Source of the DNA: Bacillota bacterium
GTDB lineage: Bacteria > Bacillota > Clostridia > Peptostreptococcales > Acidaminobacteraceae
Direction of reading: 5' to 3'
Assembly (NCBI GenBank): GCA_025210655.1
Contig: JAOARG010000040.1
Coordinates: 92,235-156,234 of the forward strand
Length of the DNA stretch: 64,000 bases
Positions 44,040 to 52,031 of the stretch are shown piece after piece. Position 1 is the stretch's first letter; the number at the start of each line of letters is the position of its first letter. Position numbers and translations under genes: made by a program. Below the pieces are notes generated by a model, which saw only the letters and a program-made list of their open reading frames with translations, had not been told where the DNA came from and made no database searches.

Positions 44040-44981
44040 ATGAACATAATTGATTTCAGGAATGTTTCTAAGTCATATGGAGAAAATCAAGTAATAACTG
44101 ATCTTAATCTGAGAGTTAATAATGGGGAATGTATTGCCTTAATAGGACCCTCTGGTTGTGGTAAAACAACTATGCTAAAAATGATTAATTCCATGATTGA
44201 GGATTATGAAGGAGAAATATATTATAAGGGAGAGGAACTTAGGAAATGGGATAAGATCTCATTAAGAAGAAGTATCGGATATGTAATACAAAACATAGGT
44301 CTTTTTCCACATAAGAAGATTATTGATAATATATCTTATGTTCTTGAAATTAAGAAGGTTGATAAAAAAGAAAGGGAAGCAAAAGCTAAGGAACTAATTG
44401 AAATGGTTGGTCTTGATGAAAGTTATCTATCCAAGTATCCTAGAGAGCTAAGCGGTGGAGAGAAACAACGTATCGGAGTTGCAAGGGCTTTAGCAGGCAA
44501 TCCAGATATGGTTCTTATGGATGAACCATTTGGAGCAGTTGACGAAATAACAAGAAAGATTCTTCAAGATGAAATCATTCGAATACAAAAAAAGTTAAAG
44601 AAAACCATACTTTTCGTTACCCATGATATTGATGAAGCCTTTAAAATAGGAGACAGAATAATTTTATTTAATGAAGGAAAGATAGTACAAGATGGAAGCA
44701 AAGAGGATATGTTATTTAATCCTGAAAATGAGTTTGTAAGTAAGTTTTTTGGTCTTAAGAACTTCACTTCATACCTGTCTCAAACAAATATTTCAGAGTT
44801 TGTGCAACCAAAGGGAAATAGGGAGTTTACCCATATGATATCCAATGATATGAGTATAATGGATGGCATTAGAAGTGTATTTGAGAACGGAGTAGACGAA
44901 GTGGGGATACAAGACGATAATGGAAATATTGTAGGGTCGTTTTCCATTGAGTCCCTAAGGGATCAATTTAATAAGATTTAA
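44040..44981 (+). CDS. opuCA: Osmoprotectant ABC transporter ATP-binding protein
   Basis: 313 residues. ATPase of the betaine/choline type with Walker A GPSGCGKTTMLKMI, Q-loop IGYVIQNIGLFPHKKI, signature LSGGEKQRIGVARALA, Walker B DMVLMDEPFGAVD and switch His (FVTHDIDEAF). The C-terminal 75 residues (after about 240) form a reduced CBS-like tail, the region that in OpuA-type ATPases senses ionic strength. Last gene of the operon, before a 15-bp terminator stem. Confidence 0.95.
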   Translation: MNIIDFRNVSKSYGENQVITDLNLRVNNGECIALIGPSGCGKTTMLKMINSMIEDYEGEIYYKGEELRKWDKISLRRSIGYVIQNIGLFPHKKIIDNISYVLEIKKVDKKEREAKAKELIEMVGLDESYLSKYPRELSGGEKQRIGVARALAGNPDMVLMDEPFGAVDEITRKILQDEIIRIQKKLKKTILFVTHDIDEAFKIGDRIILFNEGKIVQDGSKEDMLFNPENEFVSKFFGLKNFTSYLSQTNISEFVQPKGNREFTHMISNDMSIMDGIRSVFENGVDEVGIQDDNGNIVGSFSIESLRDQFNKI

Positions 44982-45040
44982 AATAATAATGGTCTAATCG
45001 TTAAATAACTAAAGTAGACCCCAAAATTCAAGAAATAATC

Positions 45041-45096
45041 AAATACACTGTAAACAAGTGGTTATGTGTCATTAAGTTTACAGTGTATTTTGTTTG
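45041..45096 (+). terminator. Terminator of the osmoprotectant transporter operon
   Basis: AAATACACTGTAAAC (45041-45055) / GTTTACAGTGTATTT (45076-45090), 15-bp perfect stem. Confidence 0.85.
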
Positions 45097-45191
45097 GATA
45101 ATAAATTGTTCTTACTATTTTTTATGAACTTATATACGATTAGAATTTTCCCCAAGGAAAATATCAGTGGTCGGATTTCATAGTAATACAC

Positions 45192-45219
45192 TTGACATAA
45201 GATTATGGTTTTGTATATC
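45192..45219 (+). promoter_or_regulatory. Promoter of a candidate small RNA
   Basis: Perfect -35 TTGACA (45192-45197), 16-base spacer, TATATC (45214-45219). No coding region follows on this strand before a terminator. Confidence 0.6.
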
Positions 45220-45221
45220 TT

Positions 45222-45318
45222 ATACTAGGCGTGAAAGTATAACTTGAATACTAGACGTGATTCTCATGGAGAAGAGCATTAGACAGGGGAAGTCTATTTA
45301 AGGACTTCCCCATTTTTT
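45222..45318 (+). ncRNA. Candidate small RNA of about 95 nt
   Basis: Lies between a promoter (45192-45219) and a clear terminator (GGGGAAGTC 45286-45294 / GACTTCCCC 45303-45311, T tail) whose T run points rightward, although the next gene is on the opposite strand. The body has a near-repeat ATACTAGGCGTGA / ATACTAGACGTGA (starting about 45222 and 45248) separated by a small hairpin. No riboswitch family recognised. Confidence 0.5.
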
Positions 45319-46177
45319 AAAATGCATGTCTCTTAAATCCCTTACCAATAACTTCAGTAGCATCTTGAACTACGAAGAAGGCATCCTTGTCTATACTATC
45401 AACGATTGATTTAAGTTTTCCCATTTCTGTATTTAGTAAAGTACAGTATATAATATCAGTTTCATCATCTGAGTATGCACCTTTACCGTTTATTTTTGTT
45501 GCACTTCTATTAAGTGTCTTTACTATCTCATTTGATATTGTAGTAGATTCTTTTGAAATAATCATTGCTGTTTTCTTTGGATTTAGACCGCTTACGATCT
45601 TGTCCATTATCTTATATGCTACAACCATTGCAATTATTGTATATGCCCCGTTTCTAAGTGAGATTAGGTATGAGCCATATCCAATAATAATTAAATTACA
45701 GCCCATTAAAACATTACCCAAAGGAATATTAAAATGTTTTTTTACTATTGCTGCAATAATATCAAAACCTCCTTGTGAGGATTTTGAGTTGAAAAGCAAT
45801 CCCATTCCTATTCCATTTATTGCTCCTCCGAGTATTGATGATATTAAAATATCATTGATTTGTAGACTATTTTGTAGATTTTTAGTAAAGTATAAACATA
45901 TACTGAAAGTAAATATCGAAATAACTGTCATTATGAAAAACTCAGTATCGATAGAGTTCTTTGCAAGCATAAGTAGGGGAATGTTTATTAGCAGTATGGA
46001 AATATAGGTTGGTACAGTGAAGACCTTGTTTAGTATTATTGCTATTCCACCTACACCTCCGCTTAATAGGTCGTTTGGTATGAAAAATAAGTTGAATGCT
46101 ATTGAGCAAACTAGATTTGCAGTTATTATAATTAAAATCTTATAGATATATTTTTTATTAGTAAGTAGATTATTCAT
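45317..46177 (-). CDS. YitT family membrane protein
   Basis: 286 residues. Five or six membrane segments in the first 200 residues (DUF161/YitT type, e.g. LSGGVGGIAIILNK, SSQGGFDIIAAIVKKHF) followed by a C-terminal DUF2179 domain (TLLNTEMGKLKSIVDSIDKD, FVVQDATEVIGKGF). Function not established; widespread in Firmicutes. Divergent from the CPBP protease gene, with an inverted repeat in the gap. Confidence 0.92.
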   Translation of the reverse strand: MNNLLTNKKYIYKILIIITANLVCSIAFNLFFIPNDLLSGGVGGIAIILNKVFTVPTYISILLINIPLLMLAKNSIDTEFFIMTVISIFTFSICLYFTKNLQNSLQINDILISSILGGAINGIGMGLLFNSKSSQGGFDIIAAIVKKHFNIPLGNVLMGCNLIIIGYGSYLISLRNGAYTIIAMVVAYKIMDKIVSGLNPKKTAMIISKESTTISNEIVKTLNRSATKINGKGAYSDDETDIIYCTLLNTEMGKLKSIVDSIDKDAFFVVQDATEVIGKGFKRHAF

Positions 46178-46229
46178 AAAATCCCTCTCTTCATTATTCT
46201 ATAGATGAGTATACACCAATTTCGAGATA

Positions 46230-46247
46230 TTGCAATATAAATTGCAA
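46230..46247. promoter_or_regulatory. Inverted repeat between divergent genes
   Basis: TTGCAAT (46230-46236) / ATTGCAA (46241-46247), spacer of four bases; half-sites (TTGCAA, ATTGCAAT) recur at about 46273 and 46370. Possible operator for one or both flanking genes. Confidence 0.35.
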
Positions 46248-46394
46248 AAATAACTAAAAAAGAATTGAATGTTGCAAAATAGAAAATAGTATTAATAGTA
46301 ACTATGCTTGTAATGTAGTTGTGGTAAAGCTTATAGAGTTTTTGCTTTGAAATTGAATTGTTTGAAAATTGCAATTTGGAAAGGATTGATTGAC

Positions 46395-47264
46395 ATGATT
46401 AAATCATATAATAAGGGTTACATTAGCTTTTTTGGTCTTTTGCTTACATATGTGATGATGACTTTTATTTCAGCATATACTGGTATATTTGATTTTATAC
46501 CAAGCATATATAATCAAATTTATACCTTGTTACTACCTATAGTTCTATATTTTATATTTTTTCATAAGGATTTTAGGGATTATAAGTACTTTAACATTTT
46601 AAAAATAGAAACAATTTTATTGTTGTTTTTAATCTCATATTTAATATTACCAACTGTGGGGCTCTTAAGTATAATAGGTCAATATTTCGTTGGAAATCAA
46701 GTTGGAGAAATGATCAAGGAATTTACAAACGGATATGGTGATAATTTTATTGTACTGACAATAAGTCTTGCTGTTTTCCCGAGTATATTTGAAGAAGTTG
46801 CAATGAGGGGAATTGTGCTTAATTACTTTAAGTTATACAATATACATTTTGCAGCTATTATGAACGGTGTATTATTTGGAATTTTTCATTTGAATTTTGG
46901 ACAATTTATTTATACATTTTTTCTAGGTATTATTTTTGCCTATGCAGTTATATATACTAAAAGTATCTTTTCGGGGATATTTTTACATTTTTTAAATAAC
47001 TTTAGACAAGTGTCAATACTTGTCAATAATAAGGATATTGATATTTCTCAAAGTATTGAGCTTCCAGGTATGCAGGAGTTATTGATCTTGGGTGGAATAA
47101 GTGTAATTACAATGTTTTTAGTAGTAATTATATTTAGAAGGATTAAAAAAATAAGTGGATACAAGGCTAGTACTTACGAAGCTTTAAATGTAAAGATGAT
47201 TGTAAATCCTTTCCTTTGTCTTATTATACTGTTCTTTATAGCAATATTATTTTTTATTTCTTAA
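46395..47264 (+). CDS. CPBP family intramembrane glutamic endopeptidase
   Basis: 289 residues, about eight membrane segments. Catalytic motifs of the CPBP/Abi family are present: EEVAMRG (Glu-Glu-x3-Arg), FGIFHLNFGQF with His, and a later HFLNNF. Such proteases act on membrane proteins and occur in peptide-processing and self-immunity roles. I choose ATG 46395 after GGAAAGGA; an in-frame ATG at 46347 has no ribosome site. Confidence 0.88.
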   Translation: MIKSYNKGYISFFGLLLTYVMMTFISAYTGIFDFIPSIYNQIYTLLLPIVLYFIFFHKDFRDYKYFNILKIETILLLFLISYLILPTVGLLSIIGQYFVGNQVGEMIKEFTNGYGDNFIVLTISLAVFPSIFEEVAMRGIVLNYFKLYNIHFAAIMNGVLFGIFHLNFGQFIYTFFLGIIFAYAVIYTKSIFSGIFLHFLNNFRQVSILVNNKDIDISQSIELPGMQELLILGGISVITMFLVVIIFRRIKKISGYKASTYEALNVKMIVNPFLCLIILFFIAILFFIS

Positions 47265-47333
47265 ATTCAGGGTATATATATAATGAGAAGTATTTCTAGG
47301 GATTATGTACATATTTAGAAAGAGGGTGTAGAT

Positions 47334-47501
47334 ATGACTAATCGTAATCCTGGGAAAAGCAAGATGACAGATGGTTTGCTCTGTCCACAATGTACTAACT
47401 TATCATTGATTTACCACAATGAATTTTACGAAAAAGAAATGGATAATGCTAAGGATAAGAAGGCTGACAAGAAGAGAAAAAATAAAAAAGCTTTAAAATA
47501 A
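47334..47501 (+). CDS. Small CxxC protein with lysine-rich tail
   Basis: 55 residues: MTNRNPGKSKMTDGLLCPQC..., with a single CPQC pair (half a zinc ribbon) and a strongly basic tail (KDKKADKKRKNKKALK). A ribosome site (AGAGGGTG) precedes the ATG and a terminator follows. Could bind nucleic acid or dimerise through zinc; no family recognised. Confidence 0.6.
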   Translation: MTNRNPGKSKMTDGLLCPQCTNLSLIYHNEFYEKEMDNAKDKKADKKRKNKKALK

Positions 47502-47504
47502 ATT

Positions 47505-47541
47505 AAGGGGCACTCTCATAAGCTGAGAAGCCCCTTTTTTT
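47505..47541. terminator. Terminator between convergent genes
   Basis: AAGGGGC / GCCCCTT with inner CTC / GAG pairs, T tail to 47540. Confidence 0.82.
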
Positions 47542-48456
47542 CTATGCTCTTTCTGCTTTTCTTTTTTTTGAAAAATTTGCTTCCATTAGTAGTACTGATA
47601 GTAGAATAAGCACTATACCAAACATTTGAAGAACTTCTAGAGTTTCTTTATAAAGCAGATAAGCCATTATTGAAGCTACAATCGGTTCAACACTAATTAT
47701 GATACTAGCCTTAGTTGCCTCAATATGTTGTAAGGCTTTTAGGAATGTTCCGTTAGGTATTACTGTACCAATGATTCCAATCGCAAGAATCATAAGGATG
47801 TCCATACCAGAATCAATCTTAGGTAATACGACTGAAGGTGGTCTAATAAACATCATAAACACTGCTGCGAATAGGAATGAGTATACTAATTGTGTTTTAT
47901 AAGGATATCTGTTTACTCCCCACTTTCCAAATACATTTTGTAGTGCTACCATAAGTCCGGAAATGGCTCCGGCAACTATACCAACAAGGCTTAACTTAAA
48001 TGCGGAAGGGTTATAACCCTTTGAAAGAAGGAATACTCCTGTCATTGCAATAATAATTGCAAGAACCTTGTTCCAAGTCATCTTTTCAGAGAATAGAAAA
48101 TATGATAAAATCATCACGAAAATAGGATTAATATAAAGTAGTACTGATGCTGTTGCAATATTTGCATACTCCACTGAGTATGTAAATGATAAAAACATTC
48201 CATCTAGCGTTACGATTCCATAAAAGGCAAAGAACAGTAATCCCTTTAAATCGATTTTGAAGACGGATCTATCAGTTATAAATGAATAAATAACATAGAA
48301 TATTGCAGCTACCGCAGGTCTGAAGGTAGATATTTCAAATGCATCAAAACCTAAATTTGAAAGAGCTTGTGTCATAACTCCCATTAGACCCCAACATATT
48401 CCACATATTAATACTAGGATAAATCCTTCCGTGGTGTTTTTATTTGTATTGTTCAT
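47542..48456 (-). CDS. EamA (DMT superfamily) transporter
   Basis: 304 residues with ten membrane segments in two EamA repeats (ICGICWGLMGVMTQALSNLG and GIVAGAISGLMVALQNVFGK open the halves). Drug/metabolite exporter type; the substrate is not predictable. Basic C-terminal tail (KKRKAERA). A ribosome site (AAGGAGGAA) precedes the ATG. Confidence 0.92.
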   Translation of the reverse strand: MNNTNKNTTEGFILVLICGICWGLMGVMTQALSNLGFDAFEISTFRPAVAAIFYVIYSFITDRSVFKIDLKGLLFFAFYGIVTLDGMFLSFTYSVEYANIATASVLLYINPIFVMILSYFLFSEKMTWNKVLAIIIAMTGVFLLSKGYNPSAFKLSLVGIVAGAISGLMVALQNVFGKWGVNRYPYKTQLVYSFLFAAVFMMFIRPPSVVLPKIDSGMDILMILAIGIIGTVIPNGTFLKALQHIEATKASIIISVEPIVASIMAYLLYKETLEVLQMFGIVLILLSVLLMEANFSKKRKAERA

Positions 48457-48569
48457 TATAGCTTTCCTCCTTGTTCTTTATATATTTTACATAATGAAAG
48501 ACCATAAATAAAGGGTTTTCATAAAAAAAGTATTGTAGAAAAAACACAAATGATGATTAGGAGATTTGA

Positions 48570-48974
48570 ATGAGAATTTTTTTAGTATTAGTAACATTAG
48601 ACCAATTCACAAAGTATATATGTAAGAAAAAATATGAGGGAATAATTAGAAAGTTTTCTGGAGTGAAAATAAGATATTTAGAAAACTATGGATTCGCCAT
48701 GGGTTTTCTAAGTAAGAAAAAAAGATTAATCAAATGTCTACATTTCTTAGCTGTTTTGGGTATATCATTCTATATATATTATTACCCTGAAAAGGAGTAT
48801 TTTATTCCCTTTACTTTAATACTAAGCGGAGGGATTTCTAATTTGATAGACAGGCTTTTTAGGGGATACGTTGTTGATTTCATACAAATAAAAAATTCTC
48901 TGGTGTTTAATTTTGCAGATATTTACGTATTATTAGGTGTAATTGCAGTCTTTTTTCAGGAAATATTACAATAG
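48570..48974 (+). CDS. lspA: Signal peptidase II-like protein (short LspA)
   Basis: 134 residues, shorter than the usual 150-165. Catalytic motifs are intact: GGISNLIDRLFRGYVVDFI with the first Asp and VFNFADIYVLLG with the second. Cleaves prolipoprotein signal peptides in the membrane (for example the lipoprotein at 43.2 kb). The first membrane helix is abbreviated, starting almost at DQFTKY. May be a second, divergent copy rather than the housekeeping one. Confidence 0.85.
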   Translation: MRIFLVLVTLDQFTKYICKKKYEGIIRKFSGVKIRYLENYGFAMGFLSKKKRLIKCLHFLAVLGISFYIYYYPEKEYFIPFTLILSGGISNLIDRLFRGYVVDFIQIKNSLVFNFADIYVLLGVIAVFFQEILQ

Positions 48975-49019
48975 TTTGATATCAGATGTTATAATGGTGA
49001 AAAGGTGGTGAGACATATA

Positions 49020-51062
49020 ATGGATAATATAAATCTAGTACCATATGAAGTTTATATTAGGGACATAAAAGATTATAAGATACATTGGCACGATTACATC
49101 GAGATTATTTTCGTCCTTAGCGGATCTATTAAATTGATTATTTCTTCCAAAGAGTTTGAATTAAAAGAAAGGGATATGATTTTTGTAAATGCAGGGGAGA
49201 CACATAGAATAGTATCAGATAACAGTAAAAATATGATTCTTGTAACAAGGATCGATTTGAAGAATTATGACACTACCTATAAAAATATTAGGAATTATTA
49301 TTTTAAAAATAATAATGAAACTAATAAGAAGCAAAACAATAATCTAATAAAATTATTAATATCCTTATATTTAGAAACTAGAAGTGGTATAGGGCCTAAA
49401 TCAGATGCCATAGTTAACAATATCATCAAGGTTTTAATTAATGATTTTGATTTTATTAATCAAGATACTAAATACGGTAAAAACGATAAGATGATGATAA
49501 ATCGATTACATAGGATAATCGGATATATAAAAGAAAACTATATGGTCAACATTAGTTTGAAAGAGATAAGTGACAATGAAGATCTTAGTCTTTACTATCT
49601 ATCCCATTTAATTAAGGATAAGTTCGGGATGAATTTCAGAGAATACCTTAATTTTTTAAGACTTGATAATGCTGTCAAACTCTTACTTAGTACTGATAAA
49701 AGATTGATTGATATATCTTTTGAATGCGGTTTCTCTGATCAAAGGTATTTTTATAAACAGTTTAATAAGATATATGATATGAGTCCAAGTGAGTTTAGGG
49801 ATGTATATAGAAGTCAGTACTCAGAGCTTGAAGTTCAAAGAGAGATTGATGAGCAATTTATAAATGATAAATTATATTTATTTCTCCATACAACAAGTGA
49901 AATAGTTGAAAATAATATAAAAACTAGTGTTATAAATGTGGATATAGATCTTAGCAAACGAACTTCAGAATTTAATTCTATTCATAAGATAATTAATATT
50001 AAAGAAACTGAAAACTTTATGTCTAGTCATGTTATTGAGGGGATCAAAATTGCTTTAGAAGATATAGATTTTAAATATATAAGATTTTTTGATATTTTCA
50101 ATAGTAATATTACAGAATTTGAGATTATATCAATTCTTAATCAGATTAAGGATTTAGGACTTATGCCAATATTTAGATTACAGTACAAAAAGGAAAAACG
50201 TGTTTCTATAAAAGAAAGATTCCTTAAGTATGTGGACTATTTTGTTAACTTATATCCAAATTATGCGAAGGATTGGAAATTTGAAATAGTAAATGAAGAT
50301 ACTAAAGGGGAGTTTGAAAAAGATATAGATTTTTATCTTTTCTTTAAAGAAGTAAAGAGTAAGGTAAATAGTATATCAAAGAAAATAAACATTGAAAGAA
50401 CTTACGACAGAAATTATAATCAAAACTTTGTTTTTGATACATCTTTTATGGCGCCTTTCTTATGTAATAATCTTAGTAAAATAGACAGAAAAATATTTGA
50501 CTATATGGAGTTTATGGATTCTACAAGAAAGGCTTGGAAAAGTAATTCAATGTTTTATGGTGGAAGTGGCCTTTTAAATTGTTATGGTTTGAAAAAGTCT
50601 TCATATTATACCTATGTACTTTTAGATAAGTTAAAGGACAATCTCATTGATAATGGGGAATATTATATCGCTACAAGGGATGATAATTCTATTCAAGTGC
50701 TTCTATTTAATGAAATGGATAACACTAACTTAAATGAAGATGATAGTCTAATGAAGAAAACAGAATCTGGTAGTTTGGTATATGAAAATATAGAAAATAA
50801 GAAGATAAGAATCAACATAAAGGGTTTGGAAAAACCATGTAGAATAACAAGATACAAGTTGGGGAAAAATCATAATTCAGTTTTTGGTAACTGGTTGAAG
50901 TTAGGCAGACCAGATATTTTAGATAAGGATTTGATTAAGAAGATAAATTTTGCATCTGCTCCAGATATAGAGTTTGGATTTGTAAAATATGATAAAGACA
51001 TCGTTATTGAGTCAAATATAAGTTCTTTTGAGATAGAACTCATAGACATTGAGATGATATAA
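49020..51062 (+). CDS. AraC-family regulator with large C-terminal GH39-like domain
   Basis: 680 residues. An N-terminal cupin sensor (HWHDYIEIIFVLSGSIKL, VNAGETHRIV) is followed by a two-HTH AraC domain (about residues 165-265: NISLKEISDNEDLSLYYLSH, ISFECGFSDQRYFYKQF). The final 400 residues resemble the GH39/beta-xylosidase-like region fused to some Clostridia AraC proteins (FRLQYKKEKRVSIKERF, YYIATRDDNSIQVLLFNE, RITRYKLGKNHNSVFGNW); catalytic glutamates of an active glycosidase are not evident, so it is likely a ligand sensor. Start ATG 49020 follows AGGTGGTGA. Confidence 0.85.
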   Translation: MDNINLVPYEVYIRDIKDYKIHWHDYIEIIFVLSGSIKLIISSKEFELKERDMIFVNAGETHRIVSDNSKNMILVTRIDLKNYDTTYKNIRNYYFKNNNETNKKQNNNLIKLLISLYLETRSGIGPKSDAIVNNIIKVLINDFDFINQDTKYGKNDKMMINRLHRIIGYIKENYMVNISLKEISDNEDLSLYYLSHLIKDKFGMNFREYLNFLRLDNAVKLLLSTDKRLIDISFECGFSDQRYFYKQFNKIYDMSPSEFRDVYRSQYSELEVQREIDEQFINDKLYLFLHTTSEIVENNIKTSVINVDIDLSKRTSEFNSIHKIINIKETENFMSSHVIEGIKIALEDIDFKYIRFFDIFNSNITEFEIISILNQIKDLGLMPIFRLQYKKEKRVSIKERFLKYVDYFVNLYPNYAKDWKFEIVNEDTKGEFEKDIDFYLFFKEVKSKVNSISKKINIERTYDRNYNQNFVFDTSFMAPFLCNNLSKIDRKIFDYMEFMDSTRKAWKSNSMFYGGSGLLNCYGLKKSSYYTYVLLDKLKDNLIDNGEYYIATRDDNSIQVLLFNEMDNTNLNEDDSLMKKTESGSLVYENIENKKIRINIKGLEKPCRITRYKLGKNHNSVFGNWLKLGRPDILDKDLIKKINFASAPDIEFGFVKYDKDIVIESNISSFEIELIDIEMI

Positions 51063-51186
51063 GTTCTTTGGCAGAATTGCTGTACTGATATAAGTACAGA
51101 GCAAAAAAATCGTTAAAACTTAAACAAAACAATCTTCTAATAACAGCAAATTTGTTAATGTGTTAAAGCGTCTAAATGACTATAAT

Positions 51187-51388
51187 AGTTTTGTAAGGTT
51201 AATGATTAGCGAGACGGAAGCGCTAATGGTTATCCTGATTACATATTAAACGATCCCCAAGTTTAATATTGTAATTAAATCTCCATAATTAAAGGAAGTT
51301 TCCTTTAATTGTATTTTCCTCAATATGTATTTAAAAATTGACAAATTCCCTGAAAACCTGGTTACCCCACCAGGTTTTCAACTTTTTT
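51187..51388 (+). ncRNA. Highly structured non-coding transcript or leader
   Basis: After a TATAAT (51181-51186) come four hairpins in series: ATTAGCG (51205-51211) / CGCTAAT (51221-51227) with a 9-base loop; ATTACATATTAAAC (51238-51251) / 51261-51275; AATTAAAGGAA (51287-51297) / 51300-51310; and a terminator GAAAACCTGG (51352-51361) / CCAGGTTTTC (51370-51379) with T tail. A separate promoter for the next operon follows, so this is either an independent RNA or the tail of another unit. No known family recognised. Confidence 0.5.
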
Positions 51389-51409
51389 GCGGAATTTTCA
51401 ATTTTTTTT

Positions 51410-51438
51410 TTGACTTAAAATGAATAAAGTAATAATAT
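51410..51438 (+). promoter_or_regulatory. Promoter of the NuoE/NuoF/large-subunit operon
   Basis: TTGACT (51410-51415), 17-base spacer, TAATAT (51433-51438), giving a leader of about 125 bases before the first start codon. Confidence 0.75.
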
Positions 51439-51569
51439 ATATTTATATTTATGAATTTATTGTAATAATATCATTGGGGTACTAGCAGTTAGGACAAAAG
51501 ATGTCTTGATTTAATAGAAAATTCAGAAAATTTATTTTTATAGATTTCTAGGAAAAGGGAGGAAGATTA

Positions 51570-52031
51570 ATGGACAATATTTTATCCATATGGCAGAAGT
51601 ATAAAAGTAAGGAGGATCTTATCTCGGTTCTTCAGGATATACAAGAAAATTACGGATATATTTCCATGGAAAATATAGAAAAATTGTCAAGTGTGTCAGG
51701 AATTAAAGAGTCGAAAATTTATGGGGTAGTAACTTTTTATTCTCAGTTCAGAACTGAGCCAGTAGGTAAATACTTGGTTTCCATATGTAAAGGAACTGCT
51801 TGTCATGTAAATGGTGCTGATCTTATTGAATCAAGATTGGTAGATGTATTAGGTGTTAAGGAAAATGAAATTACCGAAGACGGTCTTTTTAGTTATGAAA
51901 ATGTTGCCTGCTTAGGATGTTGTTCTTTATCACCGGCAATAATGATAAATGAAAAGATTTTTGGAAATGTTACCCCTGAATCAATAGAATCAATTCTTAA
52001 TGACTATAGGGAGGGGAAGTATGAAGATTAG
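51570..52031 (+). CDS. NuoE-like [2Fe-2S] subunit (StnC/HydC-type)
   Basis: 153 residues, thioredoxin-like ferredoxin. Four cluster cysteines are visible in CKGTACHVNGADLI and NVACLGCCSLSPAI. Electron-carrying subunit that pairs with NuoF-like flavoproteins. Ribosome site GGGAGGAAG before ATG. The gene overlaps the next by 11 bases. Confidence 0.93.
   Translation: MDNILSIWQKYKSKEDLISVLQDIQENYGYISMENIEKLSSVSGIKESKIYGVVTFYSQFRTEPVGKYLVSICKGTACHVNGADLIESRLVDVLGVKENEITEDGLFSYENVACLGCCSLSPAIMINEKIFGNVTPESIESILNDYREGKYED

Noticed and set aside
45222..45318. Guanidine-II (mini-ykkC) riboswitch, suggested by the repeated ACGT-containing block
   Set aside because: The repeated block is not in ACGR tetraloops closed by GC stems, and no transporter gene follows on the same strand.
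45387..46007. 206-residue open frame on the plus strand
   Set aside because: It lies antisense to the clearly coding YitT gene and has no ribosome site.
51187..51388. Known riboswitch (molybdenum cofactor, cyclic di-GMP, guanidine) or small SRP RNA
   Set aside because: Conserved cores of these families were looked for and not found; only generic hairpins are seen.
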